Counted from the stretch's first letter, positions 5,089 to 12,716 are shown. The stretch: DNA of 15,888 nt from DASRCB01 sp035653295 (GCA_035653295.1 DASRCB010000120.1:1-15888), one strand, 5' to 3'. Translations and numbers: made by a program. Notes: generated by a model from the sequence alone, not told the origin.

Positions 5089-6465
5089 CTTTTTTTCGCA
5101 CTGCTGTGGGCCGCCGCGGGATTCACGGTTGCCGCTCTCGCGGTGGCGCGCTGGGTTGGGGTGGAGTCACCGCAGCGCGCGCTGGCCAGCGCGGGGATCC
5201 TGTTCGGGGCGGGCGCGCTTACGGCGTGGCTGCTGGCGCGCGAACACCGGCGGCGCGTGATGATGCTCAAGCGCTGGGCTGACAACCTGCTGGAGGAGCC
5301 TCGTCCACCAGATGAGGAGGCGCTGCACGGCGACGACGAAATCGGCCAGCTGGCGCGCTCGATGCAGCGCATTCCTCCGCAGATTGCGACGCTGATGCAG
5401 GACCTGGGCGCGGAGACGGCGCGACGCGACGCGATTCTGGCCGGCATGCAGGAGGCGCTGCTGGCGGTAGATCGCGAACTGCGGGTCATCCTGTGCAACG
5501 ACGCGTTCGCGCGTTTTGCCGGCGTGCCCGGGCCGATCCCGCCGGGAACGCCGCTGGTGCGTCTAGCGCGGGAGCCGGAACTGCTGGACATGATCAACGG
5601 GGCGTTGCGGGAAGGGCGGACGAGCAGCGGCCGGCTCGAGCCGGGGCACGGCAATCAGGCCTGGCAGATTACCGCGGGTCCGCTGCCCATGCCCACGGGG
5701 CGGGGGGCCATTGCGCTGCTGCACGACATCACCGATCTGGAGCGGCTGGAGCGGGTGCGCCGCGATTTCGTGGCCAACGTCTCGCACGAACTGCGGACTC
5801 CGCTGGCAGCAATTCGGGGGTATGCGGAGACGCTGCTCGACGGCGCACTGGAGGACGAGGACAATCGTTTCCGCTTCGTGGAAATCATCCTCAGCCACGC
5901 GATCCGGCTGAACAATATCGCCTCCGACCTGCTGGCGCTCTCGGAGCTGGACGCGAAGCAGGGCAGGGAACCTCCGGCGCGGGTGCAGCTGCACGCGGCA
6001 ATCGACTCTTCGGTACGCAGCGTCGCCCAGGAAGCAGCGCGGCGCGACGTCCGTGTGGTTATCCCGGAGGCCTGCGCACTCGAGGTGCTGGGGTATCGAA
6101 CCCGTCTCGAACAGGTGCTGGTAAACCTGCTGGACAACGGCATTAAGTTCAACCGGCCTGGGGGAGAGGTGCGCATCGAAGCAGCCGGTGAGGACGAGCA
6201 GGTCACGATTACGGTGACAGACACGGGAATCGGGATTCCGTCGTCCGACCTGCCCCGCATTTTCGAGCGGTTTTATCGCGTGGACAAGGCGCGATCGCGG
6301 GAAGTGGCGGGAACGGGGCTGGGGCTCTCGATCGTGAAGCACGCGGTGGAACAGATGAACGGCTCCATCACCCTGACAAGCGAACTGGGACGTGGAACGA
6401 CGTTTCGAATCGTACTGCCAGCGGCGCAGCCGCGCGATGCTACGGCGGCTGTAACCGTATCGTAA
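5077..6465 (+). CDS. phoR: PhoR-type phosphate-sensing sensor histidine kinase
   Basis: A 462-aa membrane kinase. Two transmembrane segments (about 6-27 and 37-53) are joined by a tiny loop, as in PhoR proteins that lack a periplasmic sensor. A HAMP-like linker (about 55-107) and a PAS domain (about 117-215) follow. The phospho-acceptor motif VSHELRTPL has His237. The ATPase domain shows the N box NLLDNGIKFN (350-359), G1 DTGIGI (382-387), the F box FERFYR (396-401) and G2 GTGLGL (412-417). All catalytic motifs are intact. TTG 5077 is the start, with TGGA ending at 5070, 6 nt upstream. PhoR autophosphorylates at low phosphate and phosphorylates PhoB. No phoB gene lies beside it. Pho naming rests on architecture plus the adjacent pst genes. 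The stop codon falls inside a Pho-box-like repeat array serving the next gene. Confidence 0.88.
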   Translation: MRSSLFFALLWAAAGFTVAALAVARWVGVESPQRALASAGILFGAGALTAWLLAREHRRRVMMLKRWADNLLEEPRPPDEEALHGDDEIGQLARSMQRIPPQIATLMQDLGAETARRDAILAGMQEALLAVDRELRVILCNDAFARFAGVPGPIPPGTPLVRLAREPELLDMINGALREGRTSSGRLEPGHGNQAWQITAGPLPMPTGRGAIALLHDITDLERLERVRRDFVANVSHELRTPLAAIRGYAETLLDGALEDEDNRFRFVEIILSHAIRLNNIASDLLALSELDAKQGREPPARVQLHAAIDSSVRSVAQEAARRDVRVVIPEACALEVLGYRTRLEQVLVNLLDNGIKFNRPGGEVRIEAAGEDEQVTITVTDTGIGIPSSDLPRIFERFYRVDKARSREVAGTGLGLSIVKHAVEQMNGSITLTSELGRGTTFRIVLPAAQPRDATAAVTVS

Positions 6466-6488
6466 CCAAGCCGTCACAAAGTGCTAAT
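6449..6488 (+). promoter_or_regulatory. Pho-box-like array: four repeats with 11-bp period
   Basis: CTGTAAC (6449-6455), TCGTAAC (6460-6466), CCGTCAC (6471-6477) and TGCTAAT (6482-6488) begin exactly 11 bp apart. PhoB boxes are 7-bp direct repeats related to CTGTCAT, separated by 4 bp, giving the same 11-bp period. The array starts within the last codons of phoR and lies 97 bp before the porin ATG. TATCCT at 6499-6504, 10 bp after the last repeat, sits where a -10 element is expected when PhoB replaces the -35 contact. PhoB binding is inferred from pattern and context. Confidence 0.65.
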
Positions 6489-6550
6489 GCAGCGCCGCTA
6501 TCCTTTCGTTTCTGGTCGTGTGACCACGCGGCCAGGCGTGTCCTGAACTT

Positions 6551-6568
6551 AAAGACGAAAAAGACGAA
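6551..6568 (+). repeat. Tandem 9-bp repeat in the porin leader
   Basis: AAAGACGAA is present twice in direct succession (6551-6559 and 6560-6568), just before the ribosome-binding site AAAGGAG (6567-6573). It makes an A-rich, unstructured stretch of leader mRNA. It may assist translation or be a slippage product. Confidence 0.4.
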
Positions 6569-6585
6569 AGGAGCAGCCAGCACGA

Positions 6586-8229
6586 ATGCGCAGGAATGTG
6601 CGTGGAGTACTTTTGTGTGCGGGCGCCGGTATTTTGGCAGTCATGAGCGCCGGCAATCTCGGCGCGACTCCCATCGATGCAGATGGCGATTCGAATCACG
6701 CGACAACGATCCAGGAACTGAAGGCGCTCGTCCTGTCCCAGCAGAAGCAGATCGAGGAACTGAGGACGACTCTGGCGAAGCAGCAGCAGACGCTGGACAA
6801 GCTGGCCGCGCCGGCGGCGAGCCCGGCGGCCACCGACTACTCTCTCCCGAACGCGAAAAAACTCGGGGAAGTAGCCACGGCGACGGCGATGATTCCCGCG
6901 GGGCCGGGGCCGCAGAAGACCGAATTGACCAATCAGCCGCCGACGGAAACCAAGGCGCCGCTGAGCTGGCAACTCGGGGACGCGACATTCACGCCGCTGG
7001 GGTTCATGGATTTCACGAGCGTGTGGCGCTCGACGGATATCGGCACGGGCATCGGCACGACGTTCAGCGCCGCGCCCTATAACAACACGGTGCTCGGCCG
7101 TATGCCGGAGAACCACTTCAGCACGCAGAACTCGCGCGTGGGGTTCAAGGTGGATTCCGAATACCACGATATGAAGATTCGCGGCTACCTGGAAGCTGAC
7201 TTCCTGGGCAACCCTGCCGGGAGCCTCGCGGTGACGAGCAATGCGAACACGATGCGCATGCGCCTTTACTGGGTAGACCTGACCAAGAGCAACATCGAGT
7301 TTCTGGCGGGGCAGTCGTGGAGCATGATGACTCCGAACCGCAAGGGGATTTCGCCGATGCCGGGCGACATCTTCTATTCCCAGGACATGGACACGAACTA
7401 CCAAAACGGCCTGGTATGGACCCGCGCGGCGCAGGTTCGCGTTCTTTACCATGGCGGGGACCATTTCACGTGGGGCTTCGCGGCGGAGAATCCGGAGCAG
7501 TATGTGGGCGGCGGGGTGGTGTTCCCGGCCACGCTGCCAGCCTCATTCGCGCCGGAGTTCAACGCCGGCTCAAACACGCTTGCGACGCCGAACTACGCGC
7601 CCGATATTCAGTCCAAGATGGCGTTTGATGGAAAGCACGCGCACCTGGAGATTGCAGGCCTGTTTCGGTCGTTCCATTCTTTCCTGCCCGGCACGTCGAC
7701 GACACCCGCGAAAACGGACACGGCGATCGGCGCGGGCGGCGAGATCAATTCCAATTTCGAGATCGTTCCAGGCCTGCGGCTGATCGAGAACGCGTACTGG
7801 AGCGACGGCGGCGGCCGGTACATCGGCAACACGGGTGCGCCGGACATCATCGTTCGGCCGGACGGATCGATTTCGCCGGTCCACTCGGGTTCGACGGTGG
7901 ACGGGTTCGAATGGACTTTCGGGCCACACAAGCAGAGTCTCCTGTACGCGTACTACGGGGGCGCGTTTATCCGCCGCAATCTGGCCATTGATTCGGCCGG
8001 CAAGGTAAGCGGTTATGGCGTTCCCGGAAACGGCGGCGCGAACCGCTCCATTCAGGAGGGGACCTTCGGCTGGGTGCAGACGTTCTGGAAAAACGAGCGG
8101 CTGGGGGACATGAAGCTGATCACGCAGTACTCGTATCTGTGGCGCTATCCGTGGCTGGTGACCGGCACGAATCCACGCGCGGCTCACAGCAACATGGTTT
8201 GGCTCGACATCCGGTACGACCTGCCCTGA
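6586..8229 (+). CDS. DcaP-like trimeric outer-membrane porin, Pho-associated
   Basis: A 547-aa outer-membrane protein. Signal peptide about residues 1-27 (MRRNVRGVLL start, Ala/Gly-rich core, cleavage near GNLGA). Residues 41-73 form a Gln/Leu/Lys coiled coil (TIQELKALVLSQQKQIEELR), then a Pro/Ala linker. From about 125 there is a beta-barrel with alternating aromatic/polar strands. Features include FTPLGFMDFTSVWRSTD, NHFSTQNSRVGFKVDSE, IRGYLEADFLGN, RMRLYWVDL and IEFLAGQSWSMMTPN. A coiled coil followed by a barrel containing the SRVGFK and GQSW-type motifs is the DcaP-like porin pattern. The protein ends in Leu-Pro, not the usual terminal aromatic. ATG 6586 follows AAAGGAG by 12 nt. Its place between phoR and pstS, behind a Pho-box-like array, points to uptake of phosphate or phosphorylated compounds. 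The substrate is inferred from context. Confidence 0.85.
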   Translation: MRRNVRGVLLCAGAGILAVMSAGNLGATPIDADGDSNHATTIQELKALVLSQQKQIEELRTTLAKQQQTLDKLAAPAASPAATDYSLPNAKKLGEVATATAMIPAGPGPQKTELTNQPPTETKAPLSWQLGDATFTPLGFMDFTSVWRSTDIGTGIGTTFSAAPYNNTVLGRMPENHFSTQNSRVGFKVDSEYHDMKIRGYLEADFLGNPAGSLAVTSNANTMRMRLYWVDLTKSNIEFLAGQSWSMMTPNRKGISPMPGDIFYSQDMDTNYQNGLVWTRAAQVRVLYHGGDHFTWGFAAENPEQYVGGGVVFPATLPASFAPEFNAGSNTLATPNYAPDIQSKMAFDGKHAHLEIAGLFRSFHSFLPGTSTTPAKTDTAIGAGGEINSNFEIVPGLRLIENAYWSDGGGRYIGNTGAPDIIVRPDGSISPVHSGSTVDGFEWTFGPHKQSLLYAYYGGAFIRRNLAIDSAGKVSGYGVPGNGGANRSIQEGTFGWVQTFWKNERLGDMKLITQYSYLWRYPWLVTGTNPRAAHSNMVWLDIRYDLP

Positions 8230-8243
8230 GCTGGCTGTAAGGC

Positions 8244-8268
8244 GCGCCCTGGCACTTATCCGGGGCGC
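8244..8268 (+). terminator. GC-rich hairpin between porin gene and pstS
   Basis: GCGCCC (8244-8249) pairs with GGGCGC (8263-8268) around a 13-nt loop, 14 bp after the porin stop. No T-run follows directly, so it is a weak intrinsic terminator candidate at best. It could instead be a processing or attenuation site separating porin and transporter expression, or chance in GC-rich DNA. Confidence 0.25.
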
Positions 8269-8274
8269 AGCGAT

Positions 8275-8292
8275 CTGTAACCTCATTGTAAT
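8275..8292 (+). promoter_or_regulatory. Pho-box-like direct repeat before pstS
   Basis: CTGTAAC (8275-8281) and TTGTAAT (8286-8292) are 7-bp repeats separated by 4 bp, the size and spacing of one PhoB site. CTGTAAC is identical to the first repeat before the porin gene. The site is 33 bp before the pstS ATG. At the -10 distance (8303-8308) GAGACT matches TATAAT in only three positions. A further single CTGTAAG is at 8235-8241. Confidence 0.55.
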
Positions 8293-8325
8293 TTTCGATT
8301 GCGAGACTTGGAGAAGAAGACGACT

Positions 8326-9336
8326 ATGCGCACAGCTTTGTACATGCTGATCGGGTGCAGCGCGGCAGCGACGCTGGGGTTCGCGACGGAGAACATTAAC
8401 GCCGCGGGCGCGACGTTTCCCGGCCCAATTTACCAGAAGTGGTTCGAGGAGTACCGCCAGGCTCATCCCGATGTGCAGATCAACTATCAGGCAATTGGCT
8501 CGGGCGGAGGAATCAAGCAACTTACAGCAGGAACGGTCGATTTCGGCGCGTCGGACATGCCCATGAAGGACGAACAAATCGCGGCCATCAAGAAGTATCA
8601 TGTTTTGCATTTCCCGACTGTCCTGGGCGGGGTGGTCCCTACTTACAACATCGAGGGAGTGAATGATCTGAAGTTCAGCGGTCCGGTGCTGGCCGATATC
8701 TTCATGGGCAAGATCACGAAATGGAATGACGGCGCTCTGAAGAAGCTGAATCCGGGGGCCAGGCTGCCGGATGCCGACATTACCGTGGTGCACCGCTCGG
8801 ACGGCAGTGGGACGACTTTCGTTTGGACGGACTATCTGTCGAAGGTGAGCCCGGAGTGGAAGAGCAAGGTGGGTTCGAACACTTCGGTGAGCTGGCCGGT
8901 GGGGCTGGGCGGCCAGGGCAACGAAGGCGTTGCCGGGCAGGTGAAGCAGACGCCGAATTCAATCGGCTACGTGGAGCTGATTTACGCCATTCAGAACCAC
9001 ATGGGTTATGGCTCAGTCCAGAATGCCGCGGGTAAGTTTCTGAAGGCGGACCTGAGTACGGTAACGGATGCAGCGGCGGGCGCGGCGAAGGACATGCCCG
9101 CGGATTTTCGTGTGTCGATCACCAACGCACCGGGCGCGAACGCGTACCCGATCTCGACCTTCACGTGGCTGCTGATTCCGGATAAGTTCGACAACGCCGG
9201 CAAGCGGGATGCTATCAAGGCGTTTCTGAAATGGATGATGACGACGGGGCAGAAGGATTGCGCGGCTCTGAGCTACGCGCCGCTGCCCAAAAGCGTGGTG
9301 ACGAAGGAAGAAGCTCAGCTGACTAAGATCCATTAA
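8326..9336 (+). CDS. pstS: Periplasmic phosphate-binding protein PstS
   Basis: A 336-aa high-affinity phosphate receptor that feeds the PstCAB importer. The N-terminus is a short signal sequence; a Leu-Ile-Gly-Cys at 8-11 could be read as a lipobox, but the hydrophobic stretch before it is too short, so cleavage near GFA (18-20) is preferred. The mature protein begins INAAGATFPGPIYQKW, the classic PstS start. Ligand loops are visible as IGSGGGIKQLTAGTVDFGASD (58-77) and HRSDGSGTTFVWTDYL (156-171), which supply the Ser/Thr/Arg/Asp phosphate contacts. WPVGLGGQGNEGVAGQV and the C-terminal PISTFTWLLIP are also family hallmarks. ATG 8326 is chosen over the in-frame TTG at 8299, because GGAGAAGAAG lies between them. 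A Pho-box-like repeat precedes the gene, and pstC follows after 5 bp. Confidence 0.95.
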   Translation: MRTALYMLIGCSAAATLGFATENINAAGATFPGPIYQKWFEEYRQAHPDVQINYQAIGSGGGIKQLTAGTVDFGASDMPMKDEQIAAIKKYHVLHFPTVLGGVVPTYNIEGVNDLKFSGPVLADIFMGKITKWNDGALKKLNPGARLPDADITVVHRSDGSGTTFVWTDYLSKVSPEWKSKVGSNTSVSWPVGLGGQGNEGVAGQVKQTPNSIGYVELIYAIQNHMGYGSVQNAAGKFLKADLSTVTDAAAGAAKDMPADFRVSITNAPGANAYPISTFTWLLIPDKFDNAGKRDAIKAFLKWMMTTGQKDCAALSYAPLPKSVVTKEEAQLTKIH

Positions 9337-9341
9337 TCGTC

Positions 9342-10310
9342 ATGGCGACAACCGCGGTAAACTCCGCGTCCCCCGGGGCGCGGAGTTTATTACAACGAAT
9401 CCGCGCCGGCGACGAAATCGCGTGGCTGATCACGTTGATATTCGCGGCGGCGATTATCGGGGTTACAGTCCTGCTGGTGATGGAGCTCTGGATCCATTCC
9501 GATCCGGCACGCTCGAAGTTCGGCTTTGAGTTTCTGAAGCGCTCGGTGTGGGATCCGGTGACCGACGAGTTCGGCGCGATGCCGTTTATCTACGGCACGG
9601 TCGTGACATCAATGCTGGCGCTGTTGATCGCTGTCCCGCTGGGCGTGGGCGCGGCGATTTTTCTGTCCGAGCTCGCTCCTCCGCGGGTGTCGAATGTATT
9701 CACATTCCTGGTGGAACTGCTGGCCGCGGTGCCGAGCGTGATATTCGGTCTGCTGGCCATTTTCGCACTTGTGCCGCTGATGCGCTCGTACGTGCAGCCG
9801 TTTCTGATTCACACGCTTGGCTGGCTGCCGTTGTTCAAAGGCCCGGCGTATGGGGTGGGGGTGCTGACGGCCAGCGTGGTGCTGGCGATCATGATATTTC
9901 CGTACATCATCTCTATTTCGCGCGAGGCGCTGATCCAGGTTCCGCGCGAGCAGAGAGAGGCCGCGCTGGCGCTGGGCGCTACGCGCTGGGAGGCCACCTG
10001 GGACGCGGTGGTTCCTTTCGCGAGGCTGGGCATCATGGGCTCGGTTTTCCTGAGTCTCGCTCGCGCGCTGGGTGAAACGATGGCGGTGACGATGGTGATC
10101 GGCAACGAGCCGCGGATTCACGCCTCGCTGCTGGCGCCGGGCTACAGCATCGCCGCTGTGATCGCCAACGAGTTTCGGGAGGCGACCGGGGACACGTATT
10201 TGTCGGCGCTGGTGGAGCTGGGACTGGTGCTGTTCGTGATCACCATCATCCTGAACGGTATGGGGCGGCTGCTGATCGTGGCCACGACGAAACCGGGGAC
10301 GGCGCGATGA
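9342..10310 (+). CDS. pstC: Phosphate ABC transporter permease PstC
   Basis: A 322-aa inner-membrane permease with about six hydrophobic segments. The first is around residues 28-50 (LITLIFAAAIIGVTVLLVME) and others lie near 75-105, 120-145, 170-190, 230-255 and 285-312. A periplasmic loop (WIHSDPARSKFGFEFL) follows the first segment, as in PstC. The coupling loop EAALALGATRWEATWDAVVPFA (EAA motif), followed by GETMAVTMVIG, contacts PstB. PstC pairs with PstA to form the channel. ATG 9342 lies 5 bp after the pstS stop, without a strong ribosome-binding site, suggesting translational coupling. The end overlaps pstA by 4 bp (ATGA). Confidence 0.95.
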   Translation: MATTAVNSASPGARSLLQRIRAGDEIAWLITLIFAAAIIGVTVLLVMELWIHSDPARSKFGFEFLKRSVWDPVTDEFGAMPFIYGTVVTSMLALLIAVPLGVGAAIFLSELAPPRVSNVFTFLVELLAAVPSVIFGLLAIFALVPLMRSYVQPFLIHTLGWLPLFKGPAYGVGVLTASVVLAIMIFPYIISISREALIQVPREQREAALALGATRWEATWDAVVPFARLGIMGSVFLSLARALGETMAVTMVIGNEPRIHASLLAPGYSIAAVIANEFREATGDTYLSALVELGLVLFVITIILNGMGRLLIVATTKPGTAR

Positions 10311-11191
10311 GCACGGCAGCCGTGGCTCTGCGCCGCCCGCCCGTTCATCTGCGGCATCGCCGGCGGGTGGTGAATTCAGTGATGCTCACCTTAACGCTGC
10401 TGTGCACGATCATCACTGTATCGGCGCTGTTCCTGATTCTCGGGTATCTGGTTTGGAACGGCAGCCGTTCGCTGGACTGGAACTTCTTCACGAAGCTTCC
10501 GCTCAGCCCGGGGGAGACCGGCGGCGGGATGGCCAACGCCATCGTGGGCAGCGCGAAAATGGTCATGCTGGCGGCGGTCATCGGCGTACCGATCGGGTTC
10601 ATGGCCGGCGTTTACACGTCCGAATTCGGCGGGGCCACGATGGGATTTCTGGTGCGCTATACGGCCGATCTGCTGAACGGCGTTCCGTCGATCGTGATCG
10701 GTATCTTCGCGTGGACGCTGGTTGTCGTGCCGATGAAGACGTTCTCCGCCGTGGCGGGTGGAGTGGCGCTGAGCCTGATGGTGATTCCCATCACGATGCG
10801 CAGCACGGAGCAGTTTCTGCAGCAGGTACCGTTGTCACTTCGCGAAGGCGCGCTGGCGCTTGGGGCGAGCAAATGGCGGACGATTGCGACGGTGGTTGTT
10901 CCGGCGGCGCGGGCTGGAATCCTGACCGGCATTATTCTCGGGGTGGCGCGCATTACCGGCGAAACGGCGCCGCTGCTGTTCACGGCTCTGAACAACCAGT
11001 TCTGGAGCAACGGCTGGAATCAGCCCACCGCGTCACTGCCAGTGATGATCTATTACCGGGCGCTGTCGCCATACGAGGATTTTCATCGCCAGGCCTGGGC
11101 GGCCGGTCTGGTGCTGCTGACTTTGGTGCTCATCGCCAATATCGCTGCCCGAATGATTTTGTCCAGAGGAGCCGTTGCGAGCCGAGGATGA
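10307..11191 (+). CDS. pstA: Phosphate ABC transporter permease PstA
   Basis: A 294-aa inner-membrane permease, the partner of PstC. A basic N-terminus (RRPPVHLRHRRRVVN) is followed by a hydrophobic segment (about 25-50). WNFFTKLPLSPGETGGGMANAIVGS is a PstA hallmark, and AGVYTSEFGG and LLNGVPSIVIGIFAW are also typical. The EAA coupling loop reads REGALALGASKWRTIATVVVP, followed by GVARITGETAPLLFTA. All family landmarks are intact. The start overlaps the pstC stop (ATGA), and its own stop overlaps the ATG of pstB in the same way, so the three genes are translationally coupled. Confidence 0.95.
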   Translation: MSTAAVALRRPPVHLRHRRRVVNSVMLTLTLLCTIITVSALFLILGYLVWNGSRSLDWNFFTKLPLSPGETGGGMANAIVGSAKMVMLAAVIGVPIGFMAGVYTSEFGGATMGFLVRYTADLLNGVPSIVIGIFAWTLVVVPMKTFSAVAGGVALSLMVIPITMRSTEQFLQQVPLSLREGALALGASKWRTIATVVVPAARAGILTGIILGVARITGETAPLLFTALNNQFWSNGWNQPTASLPVMIYYRALSPYEDFHRQAWAAGLVLLTLVLIANIAARMILSRGAVASRG

Positions 11192-12018
11192 AGCCAACAA
11201 TGAGTACAATACCGGGGCCTCGAACCAGGGAGGAGGCGGTCGCGCCGGAGGAACGGAGAGCAAACGCCGTGGCGCCCAAGCTGCGCGCCCTTAACGTCGA
11301 TTTCTTCTATAACAAGTTTCAGGCGCTGCATAAGATCAGTCTGGATTTCCCGGAGCATCAGATTACGGCGCTCATTGGACCTTCGGGCTGCGGCAAATCG
11401 ACGTTCCTGCGAACCCTGAACCGGATCAACGACACGATTCGCGGCGCGCGCATGACGGGCGAGGTGCTGCTGGATGGCGAGAACATCACCCAGGCGGATG
11501 TTACCGATCTGCGGCGGCGGGTGGGGATGGTGTTCCAGAGGCCGAATCCCTTTCCCAAGTCGATCTTCGACAACATCGCCTATGGCGTACGCATCAACGG
11601 GCTGGCGCGGCGCAGCGAGATCGCGGACGTGGTGGAGCGCAGTTTGCGGCGGGCGGCGCTGTGGGACGAGGTGAAGGACAAGCTGCAGCGCTCAGCGTAC
11701 GCGCTGTCCGGCGGACAGCAACAGCGGCTGTGCATCGCGCGCGCGCTGGCGGTGGATCCGGAGGTGCTGCTGCTGGACGAGCCCTGTTCGGCGCTGGACC
11801 CCATCGCCACGGGCAAGATTGAAGAGCTGCTGCTGAGTATCCGGGACCAGACCACGCTGATCATCGTGACCCACAACATGCAGCAGGCGGCGCGCGTGGC
11901 GGACCTGACCGGGTTTTTCCTGCTGGGCCGGCTGATCGAATTCAACAAAACAGACGTTATTTTCAAGACCCCGGCCAAAAAAGAGACGGAAGATTATATT
12001 ACCGGGCGATTCGGCTGA
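11188..12018 (+). CDS. pstB: Phosphate ABC transporter ATP-binding protein PstB
   Basis: A 276-aa ATPase that powers PstCA. Walker A GPSGCGKST (64-72), the Q-loop MVFQRPNPFPKSIFDNIAYG with Gln117, signature LSGGQQQR (173-180), Walker B VLLLDEP (193-199), SALDPIAT and the H-loop His229 (VTHNM) are all intact. RPNPFPKSI and the GRLIEF...TPAKKETEDYITGRFG ending are diagnostic for PstB. The N-terminal 30 residues before KLRALNVDFFYN are an unstructured Arg/Glu/Pro-rich extension; PstB is usually about 250-260 aa. ATG 11188 overlaps the pstA stop (ATGA), as pstA does with pstC; ATG 11200 is an alternative. The frame stays open far upstream inside pstA, but that stretch is a shadow of pstA. Confidence 0.95.
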   Translation: MKPTMSTIPGPRTREEAVAPEERRANAVAPKLRALNVDFFYNKFQALHKISLDFPEHQITALIGPSGCGKSTFLRTLNRINDTIRGARMTGEVLLDGENITQADVTDLRRRVGMVFQRPNPFPKSIFDNIAYGVRINGLARRSEIADVVERSLRRAALWDEVKDKLQRSAYALSGGQQQRLCIARALAVDPEVLLLDEPCSALDPIATGKIEELLLSIRDQTTLIIVTHNMQQAARVADLTGFFLLGRLIEFNKTDVIFKTPAKKETEDYITGRFG

Positions 12019-12032
12019 GGCCTCGCGCGAAC

Positions 12033-12037
12033 AGGAG
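12033..12037 (+). promoter_or_regulatory. Shine-Dalgarno site fixing the TTG start of phoU
   Basis: AGGAG is 7 nt before TTG 12045. The next residues, HFSLELEGLHERL, match the usual beginning of PhoU, so the rare start codon is well supported. Confidence 0.7.
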
Positions 12038-12044
12038 AATCGAT

Positions 12045-12707
12045 TTGCGGCACTTTTCACTCGAGCTTGAAGGACTGCACGAGCGCCTCCTGCAAATGGG
12101 CGGACTGGTGGAGTCGGCCATCCGCAAGAGTATCCGGTCGCTGGTGGACCGGGACAAGAATGTGGCGGACCAGGTATTCCAGGACGAAGAGCGGATCAAC
12201 CAGCTGGAAATCGAGATCGACAATCTGGGGACGCGGCTGCTGGCGCTGCATCAGCCGGTGGCGCGCGATCTGCGCTTTTTGACGGCGGCGCTGAAGATCA
12301 ACACCGATCTGGAGCGCATGGGCGACCTGGCGGTGAACATCACCGAGCGCGCGCTGTCGCTGATGGCGCTGCCGCCCATCAAGCCGCTGATCGATATTCC
12401 GAAGATGGCTTCTCTGGTAGAGGCCATGCTGCTGCGCAGTCTGGACGCGTTCGTGAAGAGCGACGCGGAGATTGCCCGGACGGTGCTGTTCTCGGACGAC
12501 GAGGTGGACGCGCTGCGGGACGCCATTTACAAGGAGCTGGTGACGTTCATGCAGCAGGATTCCAGCAACGTGCAGTGCGCGGTGGACCTCATGTTCGTGG
12601 CGCGGGATCTGGAGCGCATCGCCGACCACGCCACGAATATCGCCGAGGACGTGGTTTACCTGGTGCAGGGGATCGACATTCGCCATCGGGCGCTGGAAGC
12701 GCGGTAA
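12045..12707 (+). CDS. phoU: Phosphate signalling protein PhoU
   Basis: A 220-aa all-helical cytoplasmic protein of two PhoU repeats. Each repeat carries the metal-binding ExxxD/DxxxD-type helix: KINTDLERMGDLAVNI in the first and FVARDLERIADHATNIAEDVVYL in the second. The linker helix contains QPVARDLRFLTAALK. PhoU couples the Pst transporter to PhoR and keeps PhoR from activating PhoB when phosphate is plentiful. It starts at TTG with a good ribosome-binding site, 26 bp after pstB, completing the standard pstSCAB-phoU order. The next gene begins 9 bp after its stop. Confidence 0.94.
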   Translation: MRHFSLELEGLHERLLQMGGLVESAIRKSIRSLVDRDKNVADQVFQDEERINQLEIEIDNLGTRLLALHQPVARDLRFLTAALKINTDLERMGDLAVNITERALSLMALPPIKPLIDIPKMASLVEAMLLRSLDAFVKSDAEIARTVLFSDDEVDALRDAIYKELVTFMQQDSSNVQCAVDLMFVARDLERIADHATNIAEDVVYLVQGIDIRHRALEAR

Positions 12708-12716
12708 ACCTGATTC

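Noticed and set aside
5563..6477. 304-codon minus-strand ORF opposite phoR
   Set aside because: Antisense shadow of intact kinase motifs; no start context or recognisable domain.
7570..8793. Long minus-strand ORF opposite the porin and pstS genes
   Set aside because: It is the mirror of two well-supported plus-strand genes, Arg/Ala/His-rich without family motifs, as expected for antisense frames in GC-rich DNA.
10402..11187. Upstream extension of PstB inside pstA
   Set aside because: The frame is open only because pstA occupies another frame; the ATGA junction at 11188 and the family length set the real start.
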